A stretch of DNA of 64,000 nt, from positions 1-64,000 of the forward strand of contig JAAUUT010000003.1 of assembly GCA_012031035.1 (NCBI GenBank), given 5' to 3'. The stretch is from Candidatus Altimarinota bacterium. Lineage in GTDB: Bacteria > Cyanobacteriota > Cyanobacteriia > Cyanobacteriales > Microcystaceae. Made by a program: the position numbers and the translations under genes. Positions 45,501 through 55,378 of this stretch are shown in pieces (within the stretch, counting starts at the first letter, position 1; every line of letters begins with the position of its first letter). The notes under the pieces were generated by a model, which saw only the letters and a list, made by a program, of their open reading frames with translations, was not told where the DNA came from and made no database searches.

Positions 45501-46057
45501 ACCAAAGGCACTCGTTCGTAACCCAATCTTACTAATTGCTTGTCGAGGGTTTTGGCATCCTGTACCATCCCCGATTTGAAATTCAGACAGTAAGATTGAA
45601 AAACGTCAGACGGCGGTAAATGGGGTTGTAGCGCTTTTTCTGTGGAGACGATTGCAAAATTAAATTTTTGTCTTTCGTCATTGGTCGTTTGTCCTTCGTT
45701 ATTCTTTCCCAATGACAAATGACTGACAACTGATGACAAGATTTGCATCTGTCCCCAAATCATCTCAGATTCGGGGTTAAATGACTCGTAGGGCGACGCT
45801 TCTGAGGTTGGATAAAAATGTACCGTTTTCCATTCCATCGCCTCTAATTGTGCCGCCCAGCGTCCTGCTTCTTCAATGGTGGCGCAGACAATAAAAAGAT
45901 TACTACCTTGTGCTTGTGCCAGACTCGTAGCGACTAATCCTTTTGGCAAACGCGGCACGCCAGATAAGAGAATCGATCGCTTTTGTTTGAGTTTGAGGAG
46001 TAATTCTTGAGTTAGTGGCGATCGCCCCAAGGCACGAATTACGGAAGAAAACGTCAT
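42525..46057 (-). CDS. mfd: Transcription-repair coupling factor Mfd, frameshifted
   Basis: Mfd removes RNA polymerase stalled at DNA damage and recruits UvrA. The UvrB-like N-terminal region, the RNA-polymerase-interacting domain ([20 protein letters not shown]) and helicase motifs I ([11 protein letters not shown]), II ([11 protein letters not shown]) and later [17 protein letters not shown] and [12 protein letters not shown] are all visible. The frame breaks between FGVNQKEK and SLKTQVDVL near 43740-43750, where two A runs together hold two bases too many (IKSLK in homologues). The total of about 1177 codons is normal. An in-frame block of repeat DNA (45668-45741) adds about 23 residues to the N-terminal region. 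Confidence 0.93.
45668..45741. repeat. Short-repeat insertion inside mfd
   Basis: The text is built of CATTGGTC, TTTGTCCTT, AATGACAAATGAC and related words, the heptamer-type repeats otherwise seen in gaps (for example 59555-59640). Read in the mfd frame it gives [20 protein letters not shown], a stretch that Mfd homologues lack as far as I recall. Length and frame are compatible with a tolerated insertion. Confidence 0.7.
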
Positions 46058-46286
46058 AAGTTATGTACAATTTACGCGGCTTGCAGACAACGAAAAGCAA
46101 GCTACTTATTATCTGTAATTTCTATTCTAACTTTGTATTCGACTCTATTTTTAATGCCAAATAGCGATCGCGCTCTGCGATCGCGTCTCCAACAATCGCT
46201 TAACATAGCTCGATGGATAGAAAGATGCGATCGCATCTTTTTATTGACTACACTAAATTTAAGCGAAGCAAGGCTAGGGAAACGCG

Positions 46287-49200
46287 ATGGAGACAACGAC
46301 CGAACAATTTTGGGATTTATTAGGTAGGGCTTTTGAATTAGACGCTGAAGTATTTCGGCAAATTAATCTCCTCCCCAACGGTTTAACCCTAGCACTGTCG
46401 TGCGTTCTCGCGGCTGGTTTATCTTTAGCATTCGGACAAAGTATCATTCTTTTTGTCAATCGCGTTACCCCAATTCGTTTCATTTTTAGTCTTTTAATTA
46501 GCGCGGTTTTATACGTATTTGGCTTTTTGTTTCTTGTGTTCAGCACTTGGTTAATTTGTCAAGTTCCTTGGTCGGTAAAAATTTCGCTGGTAACGCTTCT
46601 AAAGGTATTTGGACTGAGTTACGCACCTTTGCTGTTTAGCTTTTTAGGCGCATTGCCCTATTTTGGCGTTCCTTTGTTGAGAGTTTTATCCGTTTGGCAC
46701 TTACTAGCAATGGTTGCTGGATTTGCAGCGATCGCGGGGACGGGACTGGGAAGGGCTTTTGGATATGTCGTTTTTGGATGGCTCGTTCTAGAATTGTTAC
46801 AACGGACGATCGGACAACCGATCGCCAACTTAGGACAATGGCTGGCAAACCGCGTAGCAGGAGTCGCCTTAACAACCAGCAAACCAGAATTGCTTGCCTT
46901 ATTTCGCGATCGCGTCGAAGATATCTCTACAACGTGGCAAGAAGAGTTTAGCGAACGAATTGCAGAAATTAGACAAGGGAATCTAATCGGTGCGATCGCG
47001 GGCGATCCAACCGCCGGACAAGGGATTTCTGAGTGGGTGAACTCAAAAAGCTTTGTGAAGGCAAAAAAGATTAAAACGATAAAAACGTATTTTAGTTTGC
47101 TGGCAATGGCGTTATTTGCCTTTGCGATCGTTGTTTTGCTCGGCCCCGTGCGAGAATGGTGGTTCGGCTCGTATAACAACTTGCCCTATTTATTAAGGTT
47201 AACGCTCGATCTGCTGTGGATTCTCGCGATCGCGATCGTCGTGGCTGGATTGCTTGCCCCGCTAGAAACGCTAGGATGGTGGGCAGGCTGGTACAATGAT
47301 GAAGTAGATACTACCCTCAATGCTGGGGAATTAGCAGAGCCTGTAGACGATCCTAAGCGCCTTTCCCGCTATCTTGTTTACCTCGATGGTATCGGCATAT
47401 CCGGTTTTGAATATTTGCCCGATATCGAAGAATTTTTGAATGAATTAGCTCCCACTTTACCCGACGATGTGGCATTGATACGGGGGATTATTCCCTATTC
47501 AGTTTTAAATAACCCACTTAACGAAGACCGTCCCCTAGCATTTCTTTGGAAAATGGCCGAGCGATCGCGATCCAAGAATCCCATGAGTTTGTTAGGATTG
47601 CTAGTTAATATCCGCAACCTAATTGTCGTAGGCGTTTCCGCAGACCGTCGCTACGGCCCTCTCTACAACTTAGGCATTGCTCAGGTCGTCTACAATGGAT
47701 TAATCAAAAACCACTATCAACCTGGAAGCGGTACGCCGATAACGCTCATCGGTTATAGTGGCGGCGCTCAAATCTCTTGTGCTGCTGCTGCTTTTCTCAA
47801 ACGTGCCTTAAACGCACCTATCGATGTCATTTCCCTAGGCGGCGCGATCGCGGGGAATTGCGATATTCTCAAGCTAGAACATCTCTATCATCTCGTCGGG
47901 GACAAAGATAGCGTAGAAAAAATTGCTTTTCTCTTTTTCCCCGGACGCTGGAAACTGTTCTTTCTTTCCTTTTGGAATCGAGCAAAACGGCGCGGTAAGA
48001 TTTCTAAAGTTTCGCTTGGCCCAGTCGGACATCAAGTTCCAGGCGGTCTTCTCGATCCCGATCCGATCTTAAATGACGGTCGTAGCGCCCTACAACAAAC
48101 GATCGCGCTGATTAATTCAATTGTTCGTGGCAAACTCCTGACGGCGGAAGATTTCATCGCCGTAAAACCCAGCAATTACGAACTATATGTACAATCGGCA
48201 TTCAACCAACCCGCCTATTATCCCATCGCTCAATCGCCACCATCGGAATTATATCGACCTGTTGGAACTTGGATGGGACGGTTAATTTTGCCCAAACGAG
48301 AAGAACGTTCGCGAGTTCGCGGGGCATTATTTGAGGTATATCATGCCGATGAGAACTATCAACATTTAGTCGGAAAAATTGTCAAGTTACGTTGGAGTAA
48401 AACTGTAGCGATGCAGAAGTGGATCGCAGCAGTCAAACAAGATATCCATTTCAGCACTGAGGCAACTTATACCAGCAAATACGGCGGTTTAATCCATCCT
48501 ACTCGCCTTAATAACTGGCTGCAAGTCGATCCCCTAGAGTCTCTTGCTGGAGCGCGTCCAATCGATGATATGGTTGTAATGCTCGACGAACCCATCGAGT
48601 TGACAAATGATGCTATCTACATCCACAGCGAACCCATTCAAATTACGGGACGTTTCTATGCTTTAGTGCAATTTATAAATCCCATCGCGTCTAGCGATGG
48701 ATTTCGCGTCGTTCACTTCAATCCCGTTTCTGGTGAGTTTGATGGAATAGAAGAAGTCGTTCGCTTGCCAGAAGTGGTTTTTGCGCAAGCATATGGCAGT
48801 TATCCTTCCACTACTCACGATCTCGAAAAATCTCCTTATAACGAGACGGGTTGGTATATTTATGGCGATCGCGATGGGTCAGGTGTTTTTATTGTGCGAT
48901 CGTTGGGGCCGCGCGTGTTGTTTCGCTTGCAACCCGACGAGATTATTTTTGGTGCAAAAGCTTCCTATAATTACATTCGCAAACGTGCTTGGGCAGATAT
49001 TGCCGAACAGAAGGGAAGAATTTCATCGGTGTTCTGTGCAAATATAGATGATGAGATAAATCAATGGCAAGAAGGCGATCGCGCCCTTGTATTACACGTC
49101 TACGGCGGTATTGGCGGCGATCGTTCCGAACCTGCGGCCCAAACGCCTATCTTTTTCGGACATTTTGCTTTTGGTTTGGGCCGGGTAGTCCGCGAACCGT

Positions 49201-49913
49201 TGAGCAACGAATTACGTTTCGATATTCGCTATTACCAAGTCTACACCCATAACACCGACGGATTAATTTCTGGCGTGTTACATTGGTCGCGCTATCTGGG
49301 CGATCGCCAATTTGGTTGGTTGGGAACCCGTCCCGTCTGCGATATCCTGATTAAACACGATGCTTTTACGGAAGATTACGATTTCGATGGCAAGGTGCGC
49401 TCTCCCCTCAATTTAATGTTAATGCACCTTCAGGTCATGACTGCACGTTACCGAACCGGAGACGGGACGGGAGGAACCTATGTTGGGCCTGTTAACAACT
49501 GTTCCCAAGATTCTAGCCAAGCTTTATTAGCTTGTCTGCAACAAATAGAAAGACAGGTGAGAGAACATAAAACTTTATTAGATCGATGGAGTGGCGAAAA
49601 TTCCGAGCGATTGCAACGATTGAAACAATTGCTGCGACTCGGAAGGGCACTCAAAAGGAAATTGCAACCATTGAACAGATCGCACTCCGATTTGGATCGC
49701 AATGAGTTTAATTTGGGCAGCACTTTAGAAGACGAACCCCTGCGCAACCTTATTACTGGTTTGGAAAGTTGGCGAACTATGTTTCCGCGTCTTGCCAGCG
49801 ATACAATCGTCAAAATCTTTTTAGATCGCGGTGCAAGCGTTTGGGTATTGCGAACGAATCAAATAGGAGGTTGCGATCGCGATATCGAACCCGTTGCACC
49901 CATGACACTTTAA
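46287..49913 (+). CDS. Large membrane protein with Yip1-like, alpha/beta-hydrolase-like and C-terminal conserved domains
   Basis: A 1208-residue cyanobacterial protein. Residues 1-205 contain five or six membrane helices in a Yip1-like arrangement, and two more follow at about 270-340. A large soluble part then has an alpha/beta-hydrolase nucleophile elbow (LIGYSGGAQIS). The last third includes a beta-rich region (SKYGGLIHPTRLNNWLQVDP, YGDRDGSGVFIVRSLGPRVL) and a block with a conserved cysteine (GTGGTYVGPVNNCSQDSSQA). Homologues are often named predicted CAAX/Abi protease, but I see no clear E-E-x-x-x-R motif. Function unknown; a membrane-bound serine- or cysteine-type hydrolase is possible. 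Divergent from mfd. Confidence 0.6.
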   Translation: METTTEQFWDLLGRAFELDAEVFRQINLLPNGLTLALSCVLAAGLSLAFGQSIILFVNRVTPIRFIFSLLISAVLYVFGFLFLVFSTWLICQVPWSVKISLVTLLKVFGLSYAPLLFSFLGALPYFGVPLLRVLSVWHLLAMVAGFAAIAGTGLGRAFGYVVFGWLVLELLQRTIGQPIANLGQWLANRVAGVALTTSKPELLALFRDRVEDISTTWQEEFSERIAEIRQGNLIGAIAGDPTAGQGISEWVNSKSFVKAKKIKTIKTYFSLLAMALFAFAIVVLLGPVREWWFGSYNNLPYLLRLTLDLLWILAIAIVVAGLLAPLETLGWWAGWYNDEVDTTLNAGELAEPVDDPKRLSRYLVYLDGIGISGFEYLPDIEEFLNELAPTLPDDVALIRGIIPYSVLNNPLNEDRPLAFLWKMAERSRSKNPMSLLGLLVNIRNLIVVGVSADRRYGPLYNLGIAQVVYNGLIKNHYQPGSGTPITLIGYSGGAQISCAAAAFLKRALNAPIDVISLGGAIAGNCDILKLEHLYHLVGDKDSVEKIAFLFFPGRWKLFFLSFWNRAKRRGKISKVSLGPVGHQVPGGLLDPDPILNDGRSALQQTIALINSIVRGKLLTAEDFIAVKPSNYELYVQSAFNQPAYYPIAQSPPSELYRPVGTWMGRLILPKREERSRVRGALFEVYHADENYQHLVGKIVKLRWSKTVAMQKWIAAVKQDIHFSTEATYTSKYGGLIHPTRLNNWLQVDPLESLAGARPIDDMVVMLDEPIELTNDAIYIHSEPIQITGRFYALVQFINPIASSDGFRVVHFNPVSGEFDGIEEVVRLPEVVFAQAYGSYPSTTHDLEKSPYNETGWYIYGDRDGSGVFIVRSLGPRVLFRLQPDEIIFGAKASYNYIRKRAWADIAEQKGRISSVFCANIDDEINQWQEGDRALVLHVYGGIGGDRSEPAAQTPIFFGHFAFGLGRVVREPLSNELRFDIRYYQVYTHNTDGLISGVLHWSRYLGDRQFGWLGTRPVCDILIKHDAFTEDYDFDGKVRSPLNLMLMHLQVMTARYRTGDGTGGTYVGPVNNCSQDSSQALLACLQQIERQVREHKTLLDRWSGENSERLQRLKQLLRLGRALKRKLQPLNRSHSDLDRNEFNLGSTLEDEPLRNLITGLESWRTMFPRLASDTIVKIFLDRGASVWVLRTNQIGGCDRDIEPVAPMTL

Positions 49914-50029
49914 AGAAATTATGAATTATGAGTTATGAATTATGAATTACAAGTTTGTTCTCGCTCTCATTCGAGTGTCAAGACTTAACCAACTATACTA
50001 ATGCGCTCGCGATATCGAACCAATTGCAC

Positions 50030-51313
50030 CTATATATGCAACCTTTCTATCAAACATCGAGCAATGCGATCCCCAGCACCGAAACTTCCCATGCGTCGCG
50101 GCCCATTTTCTTTAATTTGCTGCCAGCGATCGGGATCTTGTAATAGCGATTGTACCGCACCAGCAACTTGTTGGGGAGTTTGAACCAAGATAACCGAACA
50201 CCCCAAAAGACGACTTTGCGCTTCAGCAAAGGCATAAGTAAATTGCGGCCCTTTACTTGGTATCGTAATAACAGGCTTACCCAAACCAACAAATTGTTCG
50301 GTTGCCGTTCCTGCCATTGCGATCGCGAGGTTTGCTATTTGTAAGCTATCTGAATAAGAATCAGCATTTTGAGACAGTATAAGCTGTGTATTATTTTGAG
50401 TAAATATTAGTGCGTCGGGGTCGGCAATCGGAATCTTAAAGGATTCCGAGGACTGAGAATACCAACCATACTCTTTTAAATGTTCTATGAAAGGGTCGAG
50501 ATTCAAAGCAGGCGCGATCGCACCGATAAATCTAAGATTGGTTTTAATCGGCAATCGACTAGAAAAATTGGTTACATAAAATGAGGAAATGACTTCTGTT
50601 ATCGCTGTCAGAATCATTTGCCAATTTCTTTCTGCTTCTGGCGATCGCGATCCTGGAAGTAACAAAATAGTAAGCGTTAATATATCTTCCTGTCCTCTGC
50701 CTTCCGACTTCCGACTTTTAACAATTCCATCCATCATCGGATTTCCCAAATCGAATGCTGGAATCGAGCATTGTTGTAAAATTGTTGTAGTGAGCGAATC
50801 TCTGGGAAATACGGCTTTGCAGCGAGGACGCGCCATCAACCAACGATCCAACGGTGAATACACCGAACCCAACCATCTTTCTAATTTAGAGGTTTGTGGC
50901 AACCATCCATCTTCGTCTCGAATATAATACTCCGATCTGGCCGTTCCAACAAAAGCATATTCAGTACCGCTCAACCAAGCAAATAATAACGGTACGACAT
51001 CGCCTACTGCTAAAATTTTGCCGCCTGATTGTCCCCATTTACGGATGGCTTTGTATTGTGCTAGAGTTAGCTGCAACAATCCGCCTTTGACATCTTGTAA
51101 TAGCTGTCGTCCGTCCATATAAATAAAGCCTCCCGATGGCATTTTTTGAACCTTGCCAATCGTGGGTATATTTAATTGTGCGTAGGCGTATCCTTCGCCA
51201 ACTAATGGTAAAGCTGCTATTTGTATTGTCCTCGAATGACGCTGCAATTGTTCTATAATGCGAACTGCGATCGCGTCTTCTCCATGACCGTTGCTTAAAA
51301 TGAGGAGTTTCAT
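50030..51313 (-). CDS. Lipid-A-disaccharide-synthase-related protein
   Basis: A 427-residue GT-B-fold protein related to LpxB but of a separate cyanobacterial group. It begins MKLLILSNGHGEDAIAVRII and has VGEGYAYAQLNIPTIG, GKILAVGDVVPLLFAWLSG, FPRDSLTTTILQ, a donor-site region (ILLLPGSRSPEAERNWQMIL) and the C-terminal AMAGTATEQFVGLGKPVITI with FGAGDRIARCLIERL. The substrate is not established; a glycolipid or cell-envelope sugar transfer is the family-level inference. Between GIVK and ILTLT an insert (SRKSEGRGQED) is encoded by GTCGGAA-type repeats. Confidence 0.85.
   Translation of the reverse strand: MKLLILSNGHGEDAIAVRIIEQLQRHSRTIQIAALPLVGEGYAYAQLNIPTIGKVQKMPSGGFIYMDGRQLLQDVKGGLLQLTLAQYKAIRKWGQSGGKILAVGDVVPLLFAWLSGTEYAFVGTARSEYYIRDEDGWLPQTSKLERWLGSVYSPLDRWLMARPRCKAVFPRDSLTTTILQQCSIPAFDLGNPMMDGIVKSRKSEGRGQEDILTLTILLLPGSRSPEAERNWQMILTAITEVISSFYVTNFSSRLPIKTNLRFIGAIAPALNLDPFIEHLKEYGWYSQSSESFKIPIADPDALIFTQNNTQLILSQNADSYSDSLQIANLAIAMAGTATEQFVGLGKPVITIPSKGPQFTYAFAEAQSRLLGCSVILVQTPQQVAGAVQSLLQDPDRWQQIKENGPRRMGSFGAGDRIARCLIERLHI
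50691..50719. repeat. Heptamer-repeat insertion inside the LpxB-like gene
   Basis: TGTCCTCTGCCTTCCGACTT, then CCGACTTTT, is the complement of the GTCGGAA/GGCAGAGGACAGG repeat seen in gaps (compare 29244-29264). Read in frame it adds about a dozen basic and acidic residues to a surface loop. Confidence 0.7.
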
Positions 51314-51792
51314 ATTTCTAGACGAACGGCTAAGTAGGTTAACAGTTTTTCAAGATAACCGATCTTTGGCTCTAGTCGATCGGTCAATTTTCCGAAGATA
51401 AGGAAGATAAGCGACAACTTTTTTAGTCAAAAAAGGTTTTTTTACATAAGTTTTTTAAGATAGCCATTTTCTAACTCCGCCTTGCGCCTGACGCTTACAC
51501 CATTACCTAACATACATACTTAATTTTTTCTTAAAACCCTAAACTTAGGTTGATTTAACCATCACATAAGATGAGAATGTAATTGGTTAGGGAACAACAG
51601 TGGATCGATTAGCATTACTGGTTATAGTTCGCCAAAGCAGCGATAAGCTGTCAGAACTATCTGGTCTTGCTAATTGTTTTTTTTATTGGGGAATAGGGAG
51701 TAGGGAACGTCTTTCGGAAGACAAGGAAGACAAGGAGGAAAAGGTAGAATGTTTATTCCTGAACTCCTGTAAAGACGCGATATATCGCGTCT
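51314..51792. other. Repeat-bearing gap with a 20-bp perfect palindrome
   Basis: No gene is supported here. From 51690 the text is repeat material (GACAAGGAAGACAAGGAGG), and 51773-51792 is the perfect palindrome AGACGCGATATATCGCGTCT. A close relative lies at 58906-58925. A 71-codon plus-strand frame at 51600-51815 runs through the repeats and is unlikely to be real. Confidence 0.6.
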
Positions 51793-53438
51793 CTACTGAA
51801 CTCCCGAACTACTGAAAGAAAGCATCGGTGCGGTTCCTAAAAGTTTCTGAGTGTAAGGATGCTGTGGGTTCGTAAAGATTTGTTCTGTTTCTCCAATTTC
51901 AACAATCTTACCTGCATACATGACAGCGATGCGATCGCATAAAAATCTTGCAACCCAGAGATCGTGAGTGATAAACAAATAAGTCAGATTAAATTCTTGT
52001 TTTAACTCCAACATCAACTCAAGAACCTGAGATTGTACGCTAGCATCCAACATACTAACGGGTTCGTCACAGACGATTAATTGGGGTTGAGTAATTAAGG
52101 CACGCGCGATCGCGACTCTTTGTTGTTGTCCTCCAGATAAATCGCTAGGATAGCGATAATAATAATCCTCTACTGGGGTTAATCCTACTCGTTCGAGCAT
52201 TTTTTCGACTCGTTTTTTCGCTTCGCTAGCAGTTGCTAAGCGATGAATAAACAAAGGATCGGCAATACTTTCTCCTATCGTCATCAACGGATTGAGACAA
52301 GCATGGGGATCTTGAAACACCATTGAAGGTGACGGCGTTTTTGACGCATCTGTTCGGGGGAAAGTTGAGTTAAGTCTTCGCCTTGAAATTCTACCGTCCC
52401 AGAAGTCGGACGAATTAACTGTAAAATCGTTCGAGACAGGGTACTTTTACCGCATCCCGATTCTCCGACTAGTCCTAAAATTTCTCCTGAATATAACTCA
52501 AAGTCAATCTCGTCAACTGCTTTGATAACTTTTTTCTCTTTGGAAAACCACTGTTCTAAGAGATTTCCTTCTAAGGTATAGTGTTGCTTTAAAGCTTTAA
52601 CTTTTAGTAAAGGCGTTTGTTTGTTTTCGCGAGTTTCTGGCAATCCTTCTGACTCCTCCCCATGAAGATGCAAGGCAGCTTTGAGAAGCAATTGGGTGTA
52701 TTCGTGTTGGGGAGCCTTAAAAATTGATTTTATCGAACCCGTTTCAACAATTTTGCCTCGATACATGACCGCAATGCGATCGCAATACTCCCCAACCATT
52801 GCCAAATCGTGAGAAATGAGCAAAAGTGCCATTTCATGTTCGTCACACAAACGAGTCAGTTCTTGCAGGATTTCGGAAGCGACAGTAACATCTAAACTAG
52901 TAGTTGGTTCGTCGGCAACGATCGCTTTAGGGTTAAGAAGTAATGCCAGCGCGATCGCAACTCTTTGCCGCATTCCCCCACTAAATTCATGGGGATACTG
53001 TCCCCAACGATTGACAGGAATTTTTACCTTTTCTAACGTCTCCAGCGCTTTTTCTTTGGCTTGGCGGCGCGATAATTGCGGTTGATGCGCTCTCAGCGTT
53101 TCGATACAATGTTCCCCAATGGTCATTAAAGGGTCTAGGCGCGTCATCGGATCTTGAAAGACTAATGCCACTACCTCACCCCGAAACTGACGCAGTTGAG
53201 TGGGATTGAAGTCAAAAACTGACTCTCCTTTATATTTAATCTTGCCTGAAAGACGCGACGCTGGGGATAGTAAGCGCATTGCCGCGCGTCCTATGGTAGA
53301 TTTACCGCATCCTGACTCTCCTATTAATCCCAGTTTTTCGCCTCGGTTGAGAGCAAATGAAACATCATCAACTGCCCAATCGTTACTTCCAGGATAAGAA
53401 ACCCGCAGATTTTCTACGCAGAATAAGGGTTCGGTCAT
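51793..53438 (-). CDS. Peptide/nickel-type ABC transporter ATPase with two fused ATP-binding domains, frameshifted
   Basis: An ABC ATPase of the oligopeptide/dipeptide (DppD-DppF like) group, with both nucleotide-binding domains in one chain of about 548 residues. The first domain has GESGCGKSTIGRAAM, the signature FSGGMRQRVAIA and Walker B AIVADEPTTSLDV. The second has GESGCGKSTLSRTIL, LSGGQQQRVAIARAL and LIVCDEPVSMLDA. The frame breaks after RRHLQ: the expected MVFQDPHACLNP is in another frame, and one A lost near 52323 explains it. Permease and binding-protein genes are not adjacent, which is common in cyanobacteria. Confidence 0.88.
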
Positions 53439-53527
53439 TTCGAGTCATTCGTCCGAGTTTTTATGATGTATATCTTAGGACTTTTACCACCATAAAAGGA
53501 GTTCCCATTGCTAACTTATGCTCAAAA

Positions 53528-54949
53528 TTAAGCTTTAGTTTGTAGTTGCCGAACCAAATTATCAAAAGGTTGCCAATTATCTTCGTAGGCGATTGCCTCC
53601 CAAACTGATTCAATAATTGGTCGGAGTAAAGCAGTTTTAGGATTATAAAAACTCAGGCGATCGCGAATCTTCTCCACTTCTTCCCTTGGCAATTGATTTA
53701 AAATATTATGATATAAATTACGCCAAGTGTCCCAATCGGCTTTTGGCAAATCGAGATTTTCTAAAATGAGCGAACTATCCTCGCGCCAACCATCATTAAA
53801 TTGTTGCGATAACTCATAAAAGAAAGCATGATAACCTATCTTGGTTTCCTTGAGAATTTCAAGGGTTTTATTTAATAACGCTTTTCCTTCAGGGATCGAT
53901 AAATCTGCAAACCCCAATTTATTCATCATCAATCGATAGTAAGTTGAAGAATAATACTCGTCAAATTGGGTTAAACTTCGCTCTAGTTCGGGAAGTGGAA
54001 TTATCAGAGACAAAGGAACCCGTAACATCTCTAAATTTAACCGACAAATAGACGGTTGATTGCCATAGCTATAGCGTCCGCCACCATCGAAATAGGCGGC
54101 CGTAAATAAAGGATCGTAAGTAGGAATAAAAGCGTAGGGACCGTAATCAAAGCTTTCCCCAGTAATCGACATATTATCGGTATTGAGTACCCCATGACAG
54201 AACCCTGCTGCCATCCATTGTGCTACTAGCTTGGCTACGCGCTCAACTAATTGGGCATAAAATTCAATATAGCGATTTTCAGAATTAGCAACTTCTGGAT
54301 AGTAATAATCGATAACATGGTCGAGTAAATTGTGCATTAAATCGCGACGATTGATATAGCGCAATCTCTCAAAAGTTCCAAATCGGATATGAGAACGGCT
54401 AAAACGAATCATCACTGACGAACGAGTGGGAGAAGGTTCGTCCCCCCGCCATAATGCCTCTCCCGTTTCTATTAAACTCAAACAGCGAGACGTATTAACC
54501 CCAAGAGAATGCAAGGCTTCTGCGGCTAAAACTTCTCGCACGCCTCCTTTAAGCGTTAGTCTGCCATCTCCTCCCCTCGAATAAGGCGTTCTTCCCGAAC
54601 CTTTCGTGCCGAAATCGTATAATTGACCGTCCGTCCCGCGTACCTGTCCGTAGAGAAATCCCCTACCGTCGCCTAGAAAAGGATTATACTCGCCAAACTG
54701 ATAGCCGTGGTAACGCAAGGCTAAAAAAGGACGAATTCCCTGAAACTTGCCAAATGCCTCGATAAAGTGAGAATCTTCAACCACTTCGGGATTCAATCCC
54801 AGCAGGGGTAATAATCCATCGTTGCGGAAGCGGAGGATGTGTTTAGGAAATTCTGCGACGGGAACTTCATCATAGTAATCATCTCCTAAAAGTTCTATTG
54901 CAGTTTCGTAATCGAGGTTTAGAAAAGGATTAGGGGTTATTTGAGTCAT
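53528..54949 (-). CDS. selO: Protein adenylyltransferase SelO (YdiU/UPF0061)
   Basis: SelO is a pseudokinase-fold enzyme that transfers AMP from ATP to Ser, Thr or Tyr of proteins, linked to redox stress. About 473 residues from ATG 54949 ([20 protein letters not shown]) match the family. Key parts are the glycine-rich ATP site ([20 protein letters not shown]), [19 protein letters not shown], and the catalytic block [20 protein letters not shown] with [19 protein letters not shown]. The C-terminal selenocysteine/cysteine of some members is not seen here. An ATG eight codons upstream is possible. It is convergent with nothing; the next gene on this strand is the ABC ATPase. Confidence 0.93.
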   Translation of the reverse strand: MTQITPNPFLNLDYETAIELLGDDYYDEVPVAEFPKHILRFRNDGLLPLLGLNPEVVEDSHFIEAFGKFQGIRPFLALRYHGYQFGEYNPFLGDGRGFLYGQVRGTDGQLYDFGTKGSGRTPYSRGGDGRLTLKGGVREVLAAEALHSLGVNTSRCLSLIETGEALWRGDEPSPTRSSVMIRFSRSHIRFGTFERLRYINRRDLMHNLLDHVIDYYYPEVANSENRYIEFYAQLVERVAKLVAQWMAAGFCHGVLNTDNMSITGESFDYGPYAFIPTYDPLFTAAYFDGGGRYSYGNQPSICRLNLEMLRVPLSLIIPLPELERSLTQFDEYYSSTYYRLMMNKLGFADLSIPEGKALLNKTLEILKETKIGYHAFFYELSQQFNDGWREDSSLILENLDLPKADWDTWRNLYHNILNQLPREEVEKIRDRLSFYNPKTALLRPIIESVWEAIAYEDNWQPFDNLVRQLQTKA

Positions 54950-55157
54950 TTGATGAAGTGAGAAAATGGTCAATCTTTATATACCCTAACCCAAACGCGA
55001 TCGCGCCTGACCAAGTGTTTTATGATTAGACTTGTAGCAGTTAGTCAGGTCGATGAAAGCTAAATTTAAGGGCGTTGCTGAAGTAGGATAGGATTTGGAA
55101 AAGTCACCCAAAGCGATCGCGTCAACCAAAAAAGGGAAAATGAGCCAAAGTCATCTT

Positions 55158-55330
55158 ATGCAATGTCCCGAATGTAAATCTGCCCATAGGAGAATTACTT
55201 CCCGATGCCTACGAACCAGAGGCTATTCCTGAAGTTAGTGAACTCGATAAATTAGAAACTTTTGTCGGCTGTAAAAAAAACAAAATTTGGCTCCTGTCTT
55301 GGGATAGATGTTCATTTCGTTCGACTTAAG
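55158..55330 (+). pseudogene. IS1-type transposase remnant
   Basis: A short zinc-finger-like start, MQCPECKS, is followed out of frame by LLPDAYEPEAIPEVSELDKL and ETFVGCKKNKIWLLSWDR. The second part resembles the catalytic-domain start (E-L-D-E-L-E-T-F-V-G) of IS1-type transposases, and the first resembles the InsA zinc finger. Most of the element is deleted. It is a small scar between selO and the SDR gene. Confidence 0.6.
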
Positions 55331-55378
55331 AGATGGTTATCTAAAGAAAGCTTATTCAAAGCGACGGGGTAACATTTC

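Noticed and set aside
51600-51815. 71-codon plus-strand frame
   Set aside because: It runs through repeat DNA and a palindrome and overlaps the end of the ABC ATPase gene.
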